Assembly: GCA_030636485.1 (NCBI GenBank)
Contig: DAOVWV010000100.1
Span: 1 to 6,484, forward strand
Direction of reading: 5' to 3'
Length of the DNA: 6,484 bases
From: Methyloprofundus sp.
Lineage (GTDB): Bacteria; Pseudomonadota; Gammaproteobacteria; Methylococcales; Methylomonadaceae
This document shows, in pieces, positions 1 to 6,069 of this stretch (position 1 is its first letter; each line of letters opens with the position of its first letter). Under the pieces are notes generated by a model. That model searched no databases, was not told the DNA's origin, and was given only the letters and a program-made list of their open reading frames with translations. The position numbers and the translations under genes were made by a program.

Positions 1-631
1 CCTTTCCCATCTCTGAAACAGAAGCAGACATGGTTTCCTGAAAGTCTGGGATCCAGTAGTTTCTAATCTCTACTTTACCCTCCTGATAGATTAAAATCTG
101 CCCACCTTCCAGTTTTTTAACCTGCTCATAAATGGTATGCGGACTAGGGCAATGATGATAATAAACATAATCATAGACCGATTGCGCGGAAATATCCGCT
201 GCCACTTCAGGATGCGCAATAATATCATCTGCACTACTTCCAAAAACAAGCCCTGTTGCAGTCACGGCATAATACAATTGGCTCAAACCTATGGGGTCGG
301 TTGCCATAATCAATGTCTGCTGTGCTTGGTCGATAATAATAAGTGCTTGCTCAACCGGGTCTGACTGTAAAAAGTTTTCCCCCTTTTTCAGGTAGCGTTC
401 AATAAGCCTATCAGCCGTCATACCCAACGCTGCATTACCCGCATTCACTAATACCACGTCGTGCTCAAAATGTATTTTATTCTGCCCAGCCGCTAATGCA
501 AAAAAAGCTGAGCTTTCTATACCGACCCCTTCCTGCGTATAAATAGGTGCCTCTGCAATATGACTTTGCAATATCTGCTCTGCATCTTTAGCTGTTATTG
601 CTGTTCCTACCCAACCCGCCAATAATGTCAT
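1..631 (-). CDS. Asparagine synthetase-like amidotransferase, N-terminal part, lacking the catalytic Cys2 (partial)
   Basis: An open frame of 210 codons reads leftward from ATG (631-629) and leaves the window without a stop. Family-like features are a DPIG motif (112-115) followed by LYYAV, then GLVFGSSADDIIAHPEV (127-143), a YDYVYYHHCPSPHTIYE block (153-169), KLEGGQIL (173-180) and NYWIPDF (191-197). These match the end of the glutaminase domain and the linker to the synthetase domain in AsnB-type proteins. The start is supported by AAAGGA six bases upstream; the frame has no other ATG before a TAG near 682. The protein begins MTLLAGWVG instead of the usual MCGI, so the N-terminal cysteine nucleophile of class II glutaminases is absent, and the RGPD region is not visible. 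Glutamine hydrolysis is therefore probably lost, and free ammonia or a different chemistry may be used (inference). It lies 37 bases behind the glycosyltransferase and probably shares its transcript. Such enzymes occur in exopolysaccharide and exosortase loci. The synthetase domain lies outside the window, so the substrate cannot be named. Confidence 0.8.
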   Translation of the reverse strand, partial: MTLLAGWVGTAITAKDAEQILQSHIAEAPIYTQEGVGIESSAFFALAAGQNKIHFEHDVVLVNAGNAALGMTADRLIERYLKKGENFLQSDPVEQALIIIDQAQQTLIMATDPIGLSQLYYAVTATGLVFGSSADDIIAHPEVAADISAQSVYDYVYYHHCPSPHTIYEQVKKLEGGQILIYQEGKVEIRNYWIPDFQETMSASVSEMGK

Positions 632-668
632 GCTATATCCTTTAATTTCATCTGTAGACTCAGTTTTT

Positions 669-1865
669 TTAACATCTATCTACTATTTTTTCAAACTCAT
701 CCACTAGGACCTCTACTCTAGTATCCCACGCATTCTCCTGAGCATAGCGAAGAATTTTCTGTTTATTCCAGTTCTTATCCAAAGCTTGCAATATAGCATT
801 CTCTAAAGCCGGCCTATCAGCAAAGGGGACAATAATGCCTAAATCATCACAATTCACCACTTCCCTATTGCCACCGACATCTGTCGTCACAACAGGAAGC
901 CCGCAAGCCATCGCTTCTAAAAATACATTTGCCCAGCCTTCATTCGCTGTCGATAAAACAAATACATCTGCACTCGATAAAGGTTTTTTAAGTTGCTCTG
1001 AACTTAAAGCCCCTAAAAAACGCACATGATGCCCTAGATTTAACGTTTCAACCTGCTCTGCTAATTTATCTCTGATATTGCCTTCGGGACTATCACCACC
1101 GACAACCAAATAAATCAAGTCAGGATAATGTTCAAGTAACGCCGGTAAAGCTTCAATAACCCGGTGAAAACCTTTACGGTCGACGAGCGCCCCCACTGAA
1201 ATCAAAACCTTTGCATCTGCCGGAATATTTAAGGCCTTACGCTGTTCCTGCCTATCCAATGGGAAAAATTTATTAATATCAACCCCATTCCCAACGACAC
1301 GAATTTTATCTTTGTTGGCTCCCAGGTTGATAACATGCTGCTTAAGCGAGTTGGCAACCGAAAATACGCGTGCTGCATCATTGATAGCCTTTAACATTCT
1401 GACTCTACGCCCTTGCATTTTCGCCAGCGGTACTTCCGTACCACGCAAAGTAATGCTAACGGGCACTTTAAACCACTTTCCTAGCAAAGTCGCGGCATAA
1501 CCATCGGGATAAGCAAAATGCGCATCAATAAGATTAAACTCTTTTCTTAGTTTAAACAGTGTAGGCAAACTACCTATAGCCATAAAAAAACCATCCCAGG
1601 ATTTAAACAACCCCGGAATTGATAAAAACCGTGGAAAATAAACCTGTACGCCTTGCTGCATTTCAAATTTATCAGGCTGTGGTCTAAAATTAGGCTTCCA
1701 AAAACGGATAATGCCTTGCATAGGAAACCACGGCACAGGTGAAACAACGACAATAGGCAAATGCTGTCCCACACGAAACATTCTTTCGCGTATAAAAACA
1801 CTTGCATTCGGGCGCTTATTACTCGGAAACAAAGAACAATAGACAAGCAGTTTTGGTGGATTCAT
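669..1865 (-). CDS. GT4-family glycosyltransferase (GT-B fold)
   Basis: A predicted cytoplasmic, retaining glycosyltransferase that would transfer a sugar from a nucleotide-sugar donor to a glycan or lipid-linked acceptor. Numbered from the ATG at 1865 it has 398 residues, usual for GT4. The N-terminal acceptor half holds LLVYCSLFPSNKRPNASVF (6-24), DAHFAYPDGYAA (114-125) and LRGTEVP (140-146). The C-terminal donor half holds VGNGVDINKFFP (191-202), SVGALVDRKGF (223-233) and the EX7E motif within NEGWANVFLEAMACGLPVV (E309 and E317), followed by TTDVGGNREVV. No signal peptide or membrane segment is seen. An in-frame TTG at 1874 would add three residues; neither start has a clear ribosome binding site, and ATG was chosen on codon preference. 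The order with the amidotransferase gene downstream suggests a surface-polysaccharide assembly unit. Sugar and acceptor specificity cannot be read from the sequence. Family assignment is firm, pathway is inference. Confidence 0.93.
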   Translation of the reverse strand: MNPPKLLVYCSLFPSNKRPNASVFIRERMFRVGQHLPIVVVSPVPWFPMQGIIRFWKPNFRPQPDKFEMQQGVQVYFPRFLSIPGLFKSWDGFFMAIGSLPTLFKLRKEFNLIDAHFAYPDGYAATLLGKWFKVPVSITLRGTEVPLAKMQGRRVRMLKAINDAARVFSVANSLKQHVINLGANKDKIRVVGNGVDINKFFPLDRQEQRKALNIPADAKVLISVGALVDRKGFHRVIEALPALLEHYPDLIYLVVGGDSPEGNIRDKLAEQVETLNLGHHVRFLGALSSEQLKKPLSSADVFVLSTANEGWANVFLEAMACGLPVVTTDVGGNREVVNCDDLGIIVPFADRPALENAILQALDKNWNKQKILRYAQENAWDTRVEVLVDEFEKIVDRC

Positions 1866-2011
1866 AATGGACAAATTGGGTCGCGTGTTATTTAGATTTA
1901 TTCTAATAAAGTGCTTATTTTGGAGTGCCTGAACGTTAAAGAATATAGATTTAAGGGTTCAGCAACCCCACTAAAATACTACCGCTCAATTAAGCATAAA
2001 AATAACAGGGT

Positions 2012-2045
2012 ATTATATTATATCCACCCCCTCAAGAACACTTTA
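2012..2045 (-). promoter_or_regulatory. Possible sigma70-type promoter for the glycosyltransferase unit
   Basis: On the minus strand TATAAT occurs twice with one shared base (2022-2017 and 2017-2012). The first lies 17 bases after TAAAGT (2045-2040), a poor -35 match that includes the stop codon of the upstream gene. If used, it would give a 5' leader of about 145 bases before the glycosyltransferase start, containing a small hairpin GGGTT/AACCC (1955-1968). The same stretch could instead form a weak terminator for the upstream gene (stem 2008-2012 with 2025-2029, then a T-rich run on the minus strand). The region is AT-rich, so chance -10 matches are expected. Confidence 0.25.
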
Positions 2046-2903
2046 TGCCATTAACAAATCACTGATACCTAACTGTTGTGCAATAAACTCTAAATCAAAG
2101 TTTATTTCCATTTCTTCACTCTTGCTTTCAGCCTTAATATAGTTTGGCACACTATTGACTGAAAAATGCTCTTCTTTTAACCAGCTCTCACGAATCGCAT
2201 GCACTTTGCCATTATAGTGCTTCTTCCAGTATAGAATACCTGCACCATGCTCTGGAGAAATCGATTTACGCCGTTGCTGTTCAGCATCGTCTTGTGGCGC
2301 ATTAATATGATCAGCAATATGTCTAAACCAGCCACAGCCCTTTTCAAATTGGTCTCGGCTGGCTCCTTGAGTCGTGCAGCCTAGTAACTCCCAGTAACGA
2401 CGGTCTTTCACCTGCAACAAGTTTCTTAAGCCTCCATAAGAAAATACTGCACTCATTTCATTATCTCTAATGCCATTAAAAATCTTGACCGTTTTTTCCA
2501 TTTTCCTGCGCGACAACACTATGTCCGAATGCCAAAACGCCAGCCTTTCTGCCCACAAAAAAGCAAATTCAAGAGGCAGGTGCGGCCATAATAAAGGGAG
2601 TTTTAACTGCGCATTAAAATCAATCGCAATTGCACCAGGGACAAGAGGGGGACATTTATTGCAAGCCGGATCCCAACCAATAACGGGAGTCCACCCTGAC
2701 TCTAAAATCAGTTGCTGCTGTAACCAACACCAGTTATCATGTATATTCCAACATAACCATGGGCGCTCTACTCCTTCTAATTGAGACTTCCAGGATTCAG
2801 ATGCCTGTAGGATTTGCTCATATAACTCACGATCAAAATAACGGTTATTCCCTGTTCCCGCAGCTCCCTGCTCTTTAGACAATACCCAGCCTTTCTCACT
2901 CAT
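2043..2903 (-). CDS. Hypothetical tryptophan-rich protein, not recognised
   Basis: A 286-residue protein that I do not recognise as a named family. The start ATG at 2903 is well supported: GGGGA lies seven bases upstream on the minus strand. It has no signal peptide or transmembrane segment and looks soluble and cytoplasmic. It contains 15 tryptophans (about 5%), with a cluster in ERPWLCWNIHDNWCW (46-60), and six cysteines including a CNKC pair (81-84). Other blocks that look structured are WPHLPLEFAFLWAERLAFWHSD (about 106-127), DRRYWELLGCTTQGASRDQF (167-186), GCGWFRHIADHINAP (189-203) and HGAGILYWKKHYNGKV (219-234). The acidic C-terminal tail (255-286) looks less ordered. It sits between exoI and a glycosyltransferase gene, all on the same strand, with 133 and 177 base gaps, so it may be transcribed alone. 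The LAFWHSD block faintly recalls a metal-binding DxD region of GT-A glycosyltransferases, and the neighbour makes a glycan-related role possible, but this is speculation. Confidence 0.8.
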   Translation of the reverse strand: MSEKGWVLSKEQGAAGTGNNRYFDRELYEQILQASESWKSQLEGVERPWLCWNIHDNWCWLQQQLILESGWTPVIGWDPACNKCPPLVPGAIAIDFNAQLKLPLLWPHLPLEFAFLWAERLAFWHSDIVLSRRKMEKTVKIFNGIRDNEMSAVFSYGGLRNLLQVKDRRYWELLGCTTQGASRDQFEKGCGWFRHIADHINAPQDDAEQQRRKSISPEHGAGILYWKKHYNGKVHAIRESWLKEEHFSVNSVPNYIKAESKSEEMEINFDLEFIAQQLGISDLLMA

Positions 2904-2934
2904 ATATCATTCCCCATTATTCAAAGTACACCCT

Positions 2935-2940
2935 ATTATA
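2935..2940 (-). promoter_or_regulatory. Candidate -10 box upstream of the hypothetical gene
   Basis: A perfect TATAAT on the minus strand 32 bases before the start codon of the 286-residue protein would place transcription start about 25 bases ahead of the ATG, with the GGGGA ribosome binding site inside the leader. The -35 region at 16-18 base spacing (CACTGC or nearby) is a poor match to TTGACA, so the call rests on the -10 box and position alone. Confidence 0.3.
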
Positions 2941-3036
2941 ATTTATTAAACATTCACGCAGTGGAAAAATAAAATTGGCTAAAAGCTTTGTATGCAGCGT
3001 CAGAATAGCGGTAAGTTACCATCCTCTAAAACATCA

Positions 3037-4500
3037 CTAACTTACTGTTTTTACATTAACATTAAGCCTATTTTTTAGATCATCTGCATAGCATTCTAAA
3101 TTATTCAGCAATTGCATATCTATATCCTTTTGCTGCTTTAATTCAGCAATTTTTTGTCTATAGCGAGAAAAATCAAGAAAACCATTTTCATTTATATCAC
3201 TCAGGCGAGCCGTACAAAATGCCTGCCATTGCAGCTTTTCTGCTGCATTCAAAGTCTTCGGAAAGTTCCTGGCACGATACCTGAATAACATCTGCTCCAG
3301 CCTTGAGTCCTTTGCCTGCAAGTCAAACCCAGCCAATACTTCGGGCTGTAACTCCCGGATTTCATTCATTACCTTGCGATCAGCGGGTGGAAAAAAACCA
3401 CCGCTATAAATCATTAAATCGGGGTCAGAATCTGCACCATTAGCAAACTTATTAGCACTAAAAACAGCCGTCAGCTTTGCCATTAAATCACTGGATTGGC
3501 GAATTAAATCAGCGTGTAACTGACATTGCTCAATATCAATAGCTAAGCGCATTGCATCGCTCGCACGTAATACTTTGGCAGGCGCAACAATAGGGCACTT
3601 ATTAATATGAATCGTTTTTAAAGGAATTCTATCTATACCTTCGGGCAAATCCGCCTTGGGCGTAAAAATACGTTGCTGAATATCCTCTGCTGACACCCCT
3701 AACATGACTGAAGGATCAACCGATAAGTCATAAACAATAATGCCATTACTATTCGTTGGGTGCTGACAGATAGGCAACACTAAAGCCAGATATTGCTTTT
3801 CGGCACCATACATACCCGAAACATGCACAACCGGCGTAAAACGACCGAGTTGTAATAGCTGCTTAACTTGCTGCTTGCCCCGGTTCTGCAAAAAAAACTG
3901 AAATAATTTAGGCTGTGCCTGTTTAATCAACTGAGCTAAGGCAATCGTTGCATGAACATCCGAGAGTGCATCATGTGCATCAGCATGCTCAATACCATTT
4001 TCCGCGGTTAATTTTTCCAGGCGAAAACTGACTCTACCTTCGGAATCAACAGGCCATTGTATGCCTTCAGGACGTAAAGCATGCATGGTACGAATTAAAT
4101 CTATTAAGTCCCAGCGTGAATTGCCATTTTTCCACTCACGCTCATAAGGGTCATAAAAGTTTCGGTATAAAAGATTACGTGTCACCTCATCATCAAAACG
4201 CAAATTATTATAGCCTAAAGTACACGTATTTTCCTCTGCCATTTGCGCATGAATCAAGGCAATGAATTCAGCTTCACACAGCCCCTTTTCTAGCGCTAAT
4301 TGCGGAGTAATACCCGTGACACAACAGGCTTCAGGCTGAGGCAGGGTATCATCAGCAGGCTTACAGTAAATCACCAAAGGCTTACCGATGACATTAAAAT
4401 CAAAATCCGTGCGAATCCCGGCAAACTGTACTGCCCTATCGCGCTGTGGATCTACACCAAAGGTTTCATAATCATGCCAGTAAAAGCTATTTTGTGTCAT
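3037..4500 (-). CDS. sbcB: Exodeoxyribonuclease I
   Basis: A 3'-to-5' exonuclease specific for single-stranded DNA that releases 5'-mononucleotides; it acts in mismatch repair, recombination and removal of ssDNA ends in the cytoplasm. The 487 residues compare with 475 for the E. coli enzyme. The N-terminal DEDDh (DnaQ-like) domain is complete: WHDYETFG gives D10 and E12, GYNNLRFDDE gives D103, and HADAHDALSDVHAT gives H176 and D181. These align with E. coli D15, E17, D108, H181 and D186 at a constant offset of five residues. The segment NRGKQQVKQLL (206-216) leads into the SH3-like and helical C-terminal regions that complete the ring around the DNA, including FRYRARNFPKTLNAAEKLQW (about 412-431). 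The ATG at 4500 lacks a strong ribosome binding site. The gene has its own promoter-like sequence in the divergent region and is not obviously in an operon. All catalytic residues are present, so it should be active. Confidence 0.98.
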   Translation of the reverse strand: MTQNSFYWHDYETFGVDPQRDRAVQFAGIRTDFDFNVIGKPLVIYCKPADDTLPQPEACCVTGITPQLALEKGLCEAEFIALIHAQMAEENTCTLGYNNLRFDDEVTRNLLYRNFYDPYEREWKNGNSRWDLIDLIRTMHALRPEGIQWPVDSEGRVSFRLEKLTAENGIEHADAHDALSDVHATIALAQLIKQAQPKLFQFFLQNRGKQQVKQLLQLGRFTPVVHVSGMYGAEKQYLALVLPICQHPTNSNGIIVYDLSVDPSVMLGVSAEDIQQRIFTPKADLPEGIDRIPLKTIHINKCPIVAPAKVLRASDAMRLAIDIEQCQLHADLIRQSSDLMAKLTAVFSANKFANGADSDPDLMIYSGGFFPPADRKVMNEIRELQPEVLAGFDLQAKDSRLEQMLFRYRARNFPKTLNAAEKLQWQAFCTARLSDINENGFLDFSRYRQKIAELKQQKDIDMQLLNNLECYADDLKNRLNVNVKTVS

Positions 4501-4546
4501 ATCAGTAAAAAATTATTTTATAGAATGGGCTTTAATGCGAACTTGG

Positions 4547-4570
4547 AAATATATTGTAACCAATATATTT
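4547..4570. repeat. Perfect inverted repeat, 10-base arms, in the exoI upstream region
   Basis: The arms AAATATATTG (4547-4556) and CAATATATTT (4561-4570) are exact reverse complements around a TAAC centre. The repeat lies about 47 bases upstream of the exoI start and overlaps the -10 box of the best candidate exoI promoter by two bases. A 24-base dyad at this place could be an operator for a dimeric regulator, or a hairpin in the 5' leader of exoI. The arms are AT-rich, so chance is not excluded, but ten perfect pairs with a four-base spacer is well above what composition usually yields. Confidence 0.5.
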
Positions 4571-4597
4571 AATACCCCCGGTACCTTTAATACTCAA
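4569..4597 (-). promoter_or_regulatory. Candidate sigma70 promoter for exoI
   Basis: On the minus strand TTGAGT (4597-4592) and TATTAA (4574-4569) are separated by exactly 17 bases. The -35 box matches the consensus at four of six positions, and the -10 box at four. Transcription would start near 4560, inside the adjacent inverted repeat, with a leader of about 60 bases. A second possible -10 (TATAAA, nearer the gene) has no -35 at suitable spacing. Confidence 0.4.
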
Positions 4598-4657
4598 TAG
4601 AAAGCATACCACGCCACTTCCTAAACAAGCAAAATCCTGCATAAGTCTCTTAGGCAA

Positions 4658-4686
4658 TTGTCCATTCCCTTGCATTCGCGTAAAAT
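4658..4686 (+). promoter_or_regulatory. Sigma70-type promoter for the lipoprotein gene
   Basis: TTGTCC (4658-4663) and TAAAAT (4681-4686) are separated by exactly 17 bases; the boxes match consensus at four and five of six positions. Transcription would start near 4693, giving a leader of under 30 bases before the ATG at 4721. This promoter occupies the stretch that would be coding if the in-frame TTG at 4658 were the start, and so argues against that longer form. Confidence 0.5.
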
Positions 4687-4720
4687 CAACCATTCAGATT
4701 CACTTTACAGATTCAAGCGC

Positions 4721-5173
4721 ATGAAAAAATACCTATTCCTTATCTTAACTGTCTTATTTTTACAGGCGTGTTCAGATGATAAAACCAATAGCACAACACA
4801 GGCCAAAGCACCTCAAGTAACACAACAAGCCGCCGAAACAACGCAGCCTTCAGCCAAGCAATGGAATGGATCTTCACTGTCGGAAGCAACCATCAAACAG
4901 GTTCAAGAAGACAAGCATGCCTATAAACAATGCGTTTATCAGGAAGCGCAAAAAAAAGGCTATCAAAAGTTTGATTCCCGTGTTGCAACCGATGCAGTGA
5001 TAAAGCAATGTGAGCCTACCCTGGCAAAAATCAGAACAACCTTCACTAAAGAAGGCGTTCCGGAAGTGATTACCGATCGTTTCTTGAAAAAAACACGCAT
5101 TAATATGACCCGTAAAATTTTACAGTCTCTGATGTTTGCAGAAGCCTCACGCAAAGCAGGCGCTGTACAATAG
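4721..5173 (+). CDS. Small outer-membrane lipoprotein of unknown function
   Basis: The 150-residue product opens with a classic lipoprotein signal: MKK, a hydrophobic stretch (YLFLILTVLFL, 4-14) and the lipobox LQAC, giving a lipidated Cys17. Ser and Asp follow the cysteine; Asp is not at +2, so the Lol rule predicts sorting to the outer membrane. A low-complexity Thr/Gln/Ala linker (about 22-47) tethers a predicted helical domain (50-150) that holds two cysteines, C71 and C97, which could form a disulphide in the periplasm. The C-terminal half is rich in lysine and arginine. I do not recognise the domain. The frame stays open upstream to a TTG at 4658, but that start would put 21 residues before the signal peptide and overlap the promoter, so ATG 4721 was chosen although its ribosome binding site is weak. 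It is divergent from exoI and 179 bases from the DUF2760 gene, so probably a single-gene unit. Confidence 0.88.
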   Translation: MKKYLFLILTVLFLQACSDDKTNSTTQAKAPQVTQQAAETTQPSAKQWNGSSLSEATIKQVQEDKHAYKQCVYQEAQKKGYQKFDSRVATDAVIKQCEPTLAKIRTTFTKEGVPEVITDRFLKKTRINMTRKILQSLMFAEASRKAGAVQ

Positions 5174-5352
5174 TCAGCTATGCAACACACAATAGTGGGT
5201 GCGCTACCGCTTTAACCACTACAACCAACCTATACTTTAATGTATTAACAATACTTGTAAATAGACAAGGTAGCCCCAATTTAACAAGCAAACATACGAC
5301 TTTAGTCACTAAGGCTTAACTGCATATTTGCAAAAATACCAAGTACAATCAT

Positions 5353-6069
5353 ATGATAGAAATCCCTGTGAATAACACCCAATTTAAAATAGATCTGGAA
5401 CTCATTCCAACAACCTTTGATGCTGTCCATGCCTACCTGGCTGCCACAGTCTTTGGCTTGGCACTCACTGTTATCATTCTTTTATTTGCCATGCTGATCG
5501 GCTTAATGCGCCGCTCAAAACAACCGGCACCGATAAAACCCGACAATAAAGAACAAGCTATTTCAGCACAGATTCCCAAACGTGAGCCTGAAGTCAAGGT
5601 GGTTGAGAAAATTGTTGAAGTTGAAAAAATCGTCGAAGTCGAAAAAATCATTCAACAACCTGCACCCGAACCAATTATCTTAAAAGAAGCGACTCCTGAT
5701 GCTGCATTACAACTTTTAAGCCTATTACAATCTGAAGCACGCCTGATTGATTTTCTGCAAGAAGATATCAATGACTATGCTGATGCAGATGTCGGTGCAG
5801 CGGTACGGGTCGTCCATGCAGGCTGTAATAAAGCCATTAATGAACACTTCACTCTGGCAACTGTACGTACAGAACAAGAAGGTTCTAAAATCACCTTAAA
5901 GAAAGGTTTCGATGCCTCTGAAGTACGCCTAACAGGTAATATTATTGGTGAAGCCCCTTTTTCAGGCACATTAGTGCATAAAGGCTGGCAGGTAACCCAC
6001 ATTAAATTACCTAAACTAACGGCAGGTCATAATGCCAATATTATTACAGCAGCGGAGGTTGAGCTATGA
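5353..6069 (+). CDS. Membrane-anchored DUF2760-family protein
   Basis: A 238-residue protein with three parts. Residues 28-51 form one hydrophobic membrane segment (AYLAATVFGLALTVIILLFAML and following), closed by MRRSK, so the C-terminal part is probably cytoplasmic. Residues 55-113 are a Pro/Lys/Glu-rich linker containing a VEKIVE tandem repeat (84-100). Residues 114-238 form the conserved domain, with LLSLLQSEARLIDFLQEDI (121-139), DADVGAAVRVVHAGC (144-158), GFDASEVRLTGNI (185-197), PFSGTLVHKGW (202-212) and a C-terminal KLPKLTAGHNANIITAAEVEL region. I recognise this pattern as DUF2760, a family with no established biochemical role that is found next to Hsp70-like genes. No strong ribosome binding site precedes the ATG. 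The stop overlaps the next start as ATGA, so the two genes are almost certainly co-translated. The likely role is a membrane-side partner of the following chaperone (inference from gene order). Confidence 0.9.
   Translation: MIEIPVNNTQFKIDLELIPTTFDAVHAYLAATVFGLALTVIILLFAMLIGLMRRSKQPAPIKPDNKEQAISAQIPKREPEVKVVEKIVEVEKIVEVEKIIQQPAPEPIILKEATPDAALQLLSLLQSEARLIDFLQEDINDYADADVGAAVRVVHAGCNKAINEHFTLATVRTEQEGSKITLKKGFDASEVRLTGNIIGEAPFSGTLVHKGWQVTHIKLPKLTAGHNANIITAAEVEL
5602..5652 (+). repeat. In-frame tandem repeat encoding VEKIVE units
   Basis: Two complete 18-base units and a third lacking its last codon encode VEKIVE-VEKIVE-VEKII (residues 84-100 of the DUF2760 protein). The copies differ mainly at third codon positions (for example GTT/GTC for Val), which indicates selection for the peptide and not a recent DNA slippage. 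The alternating charged and hydrophobic residues could form a short rod-like or coiled segment between the membrane anchor and the domain. Confidence 0.8.
6054..6058 (+). promoter_or_regulatory. Strong ribosome binding site of the Hsp70-family gene
   Basis: GGAGG lies inside the end of the DUF2760 coding sequence, seven bases before the ATG at 6066. With the ATGA start-stop overlap it supports translational coupling. It is the best Shine-Dalgarno match in the window and fixes the start of the chaperone, including its acidic tail. Confidence 0.85.

Noticed and set aside
137..364. Open frame of 75 codons on the plus strand
   Set aside because: It lies antisense to the amidotransferase frame, which carries clear family motifs through this stretch.
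1574..1846. Open frame of 90 codons on the minus strand within the glycosyltransferase gene
   Set aside because: It is an alternative frame of a confidently identified GT4 gene and shows no family motif.
1994..2029. Possible intrinsic terminator on the minus strand after the 286-residue gene
   Set aside because: The stem is only about four to five pairs with a loop of twelve or more bases, and the following T-rich run is interrupted. It also overlaps a promoter-like sequence, so neither reading is secure.
5193..5221. Inverted repeat TAGTGG / CCACTA after the lipoprotein gene, considered as a terminator
   Set aside because: Six pairs with a 17-base loop and no T-run on either side; too weak to call.
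5242..5269. Two small adjoining hairpins, GTATT-AAC-AATAC and CTTGT-AAATAG-ACAAG, upstream of the DUF2760 gene
   Set aside because: Five-base stems are expected by chance in AT-rich DNA, and no riboswitch or attenuator pattern joins them.
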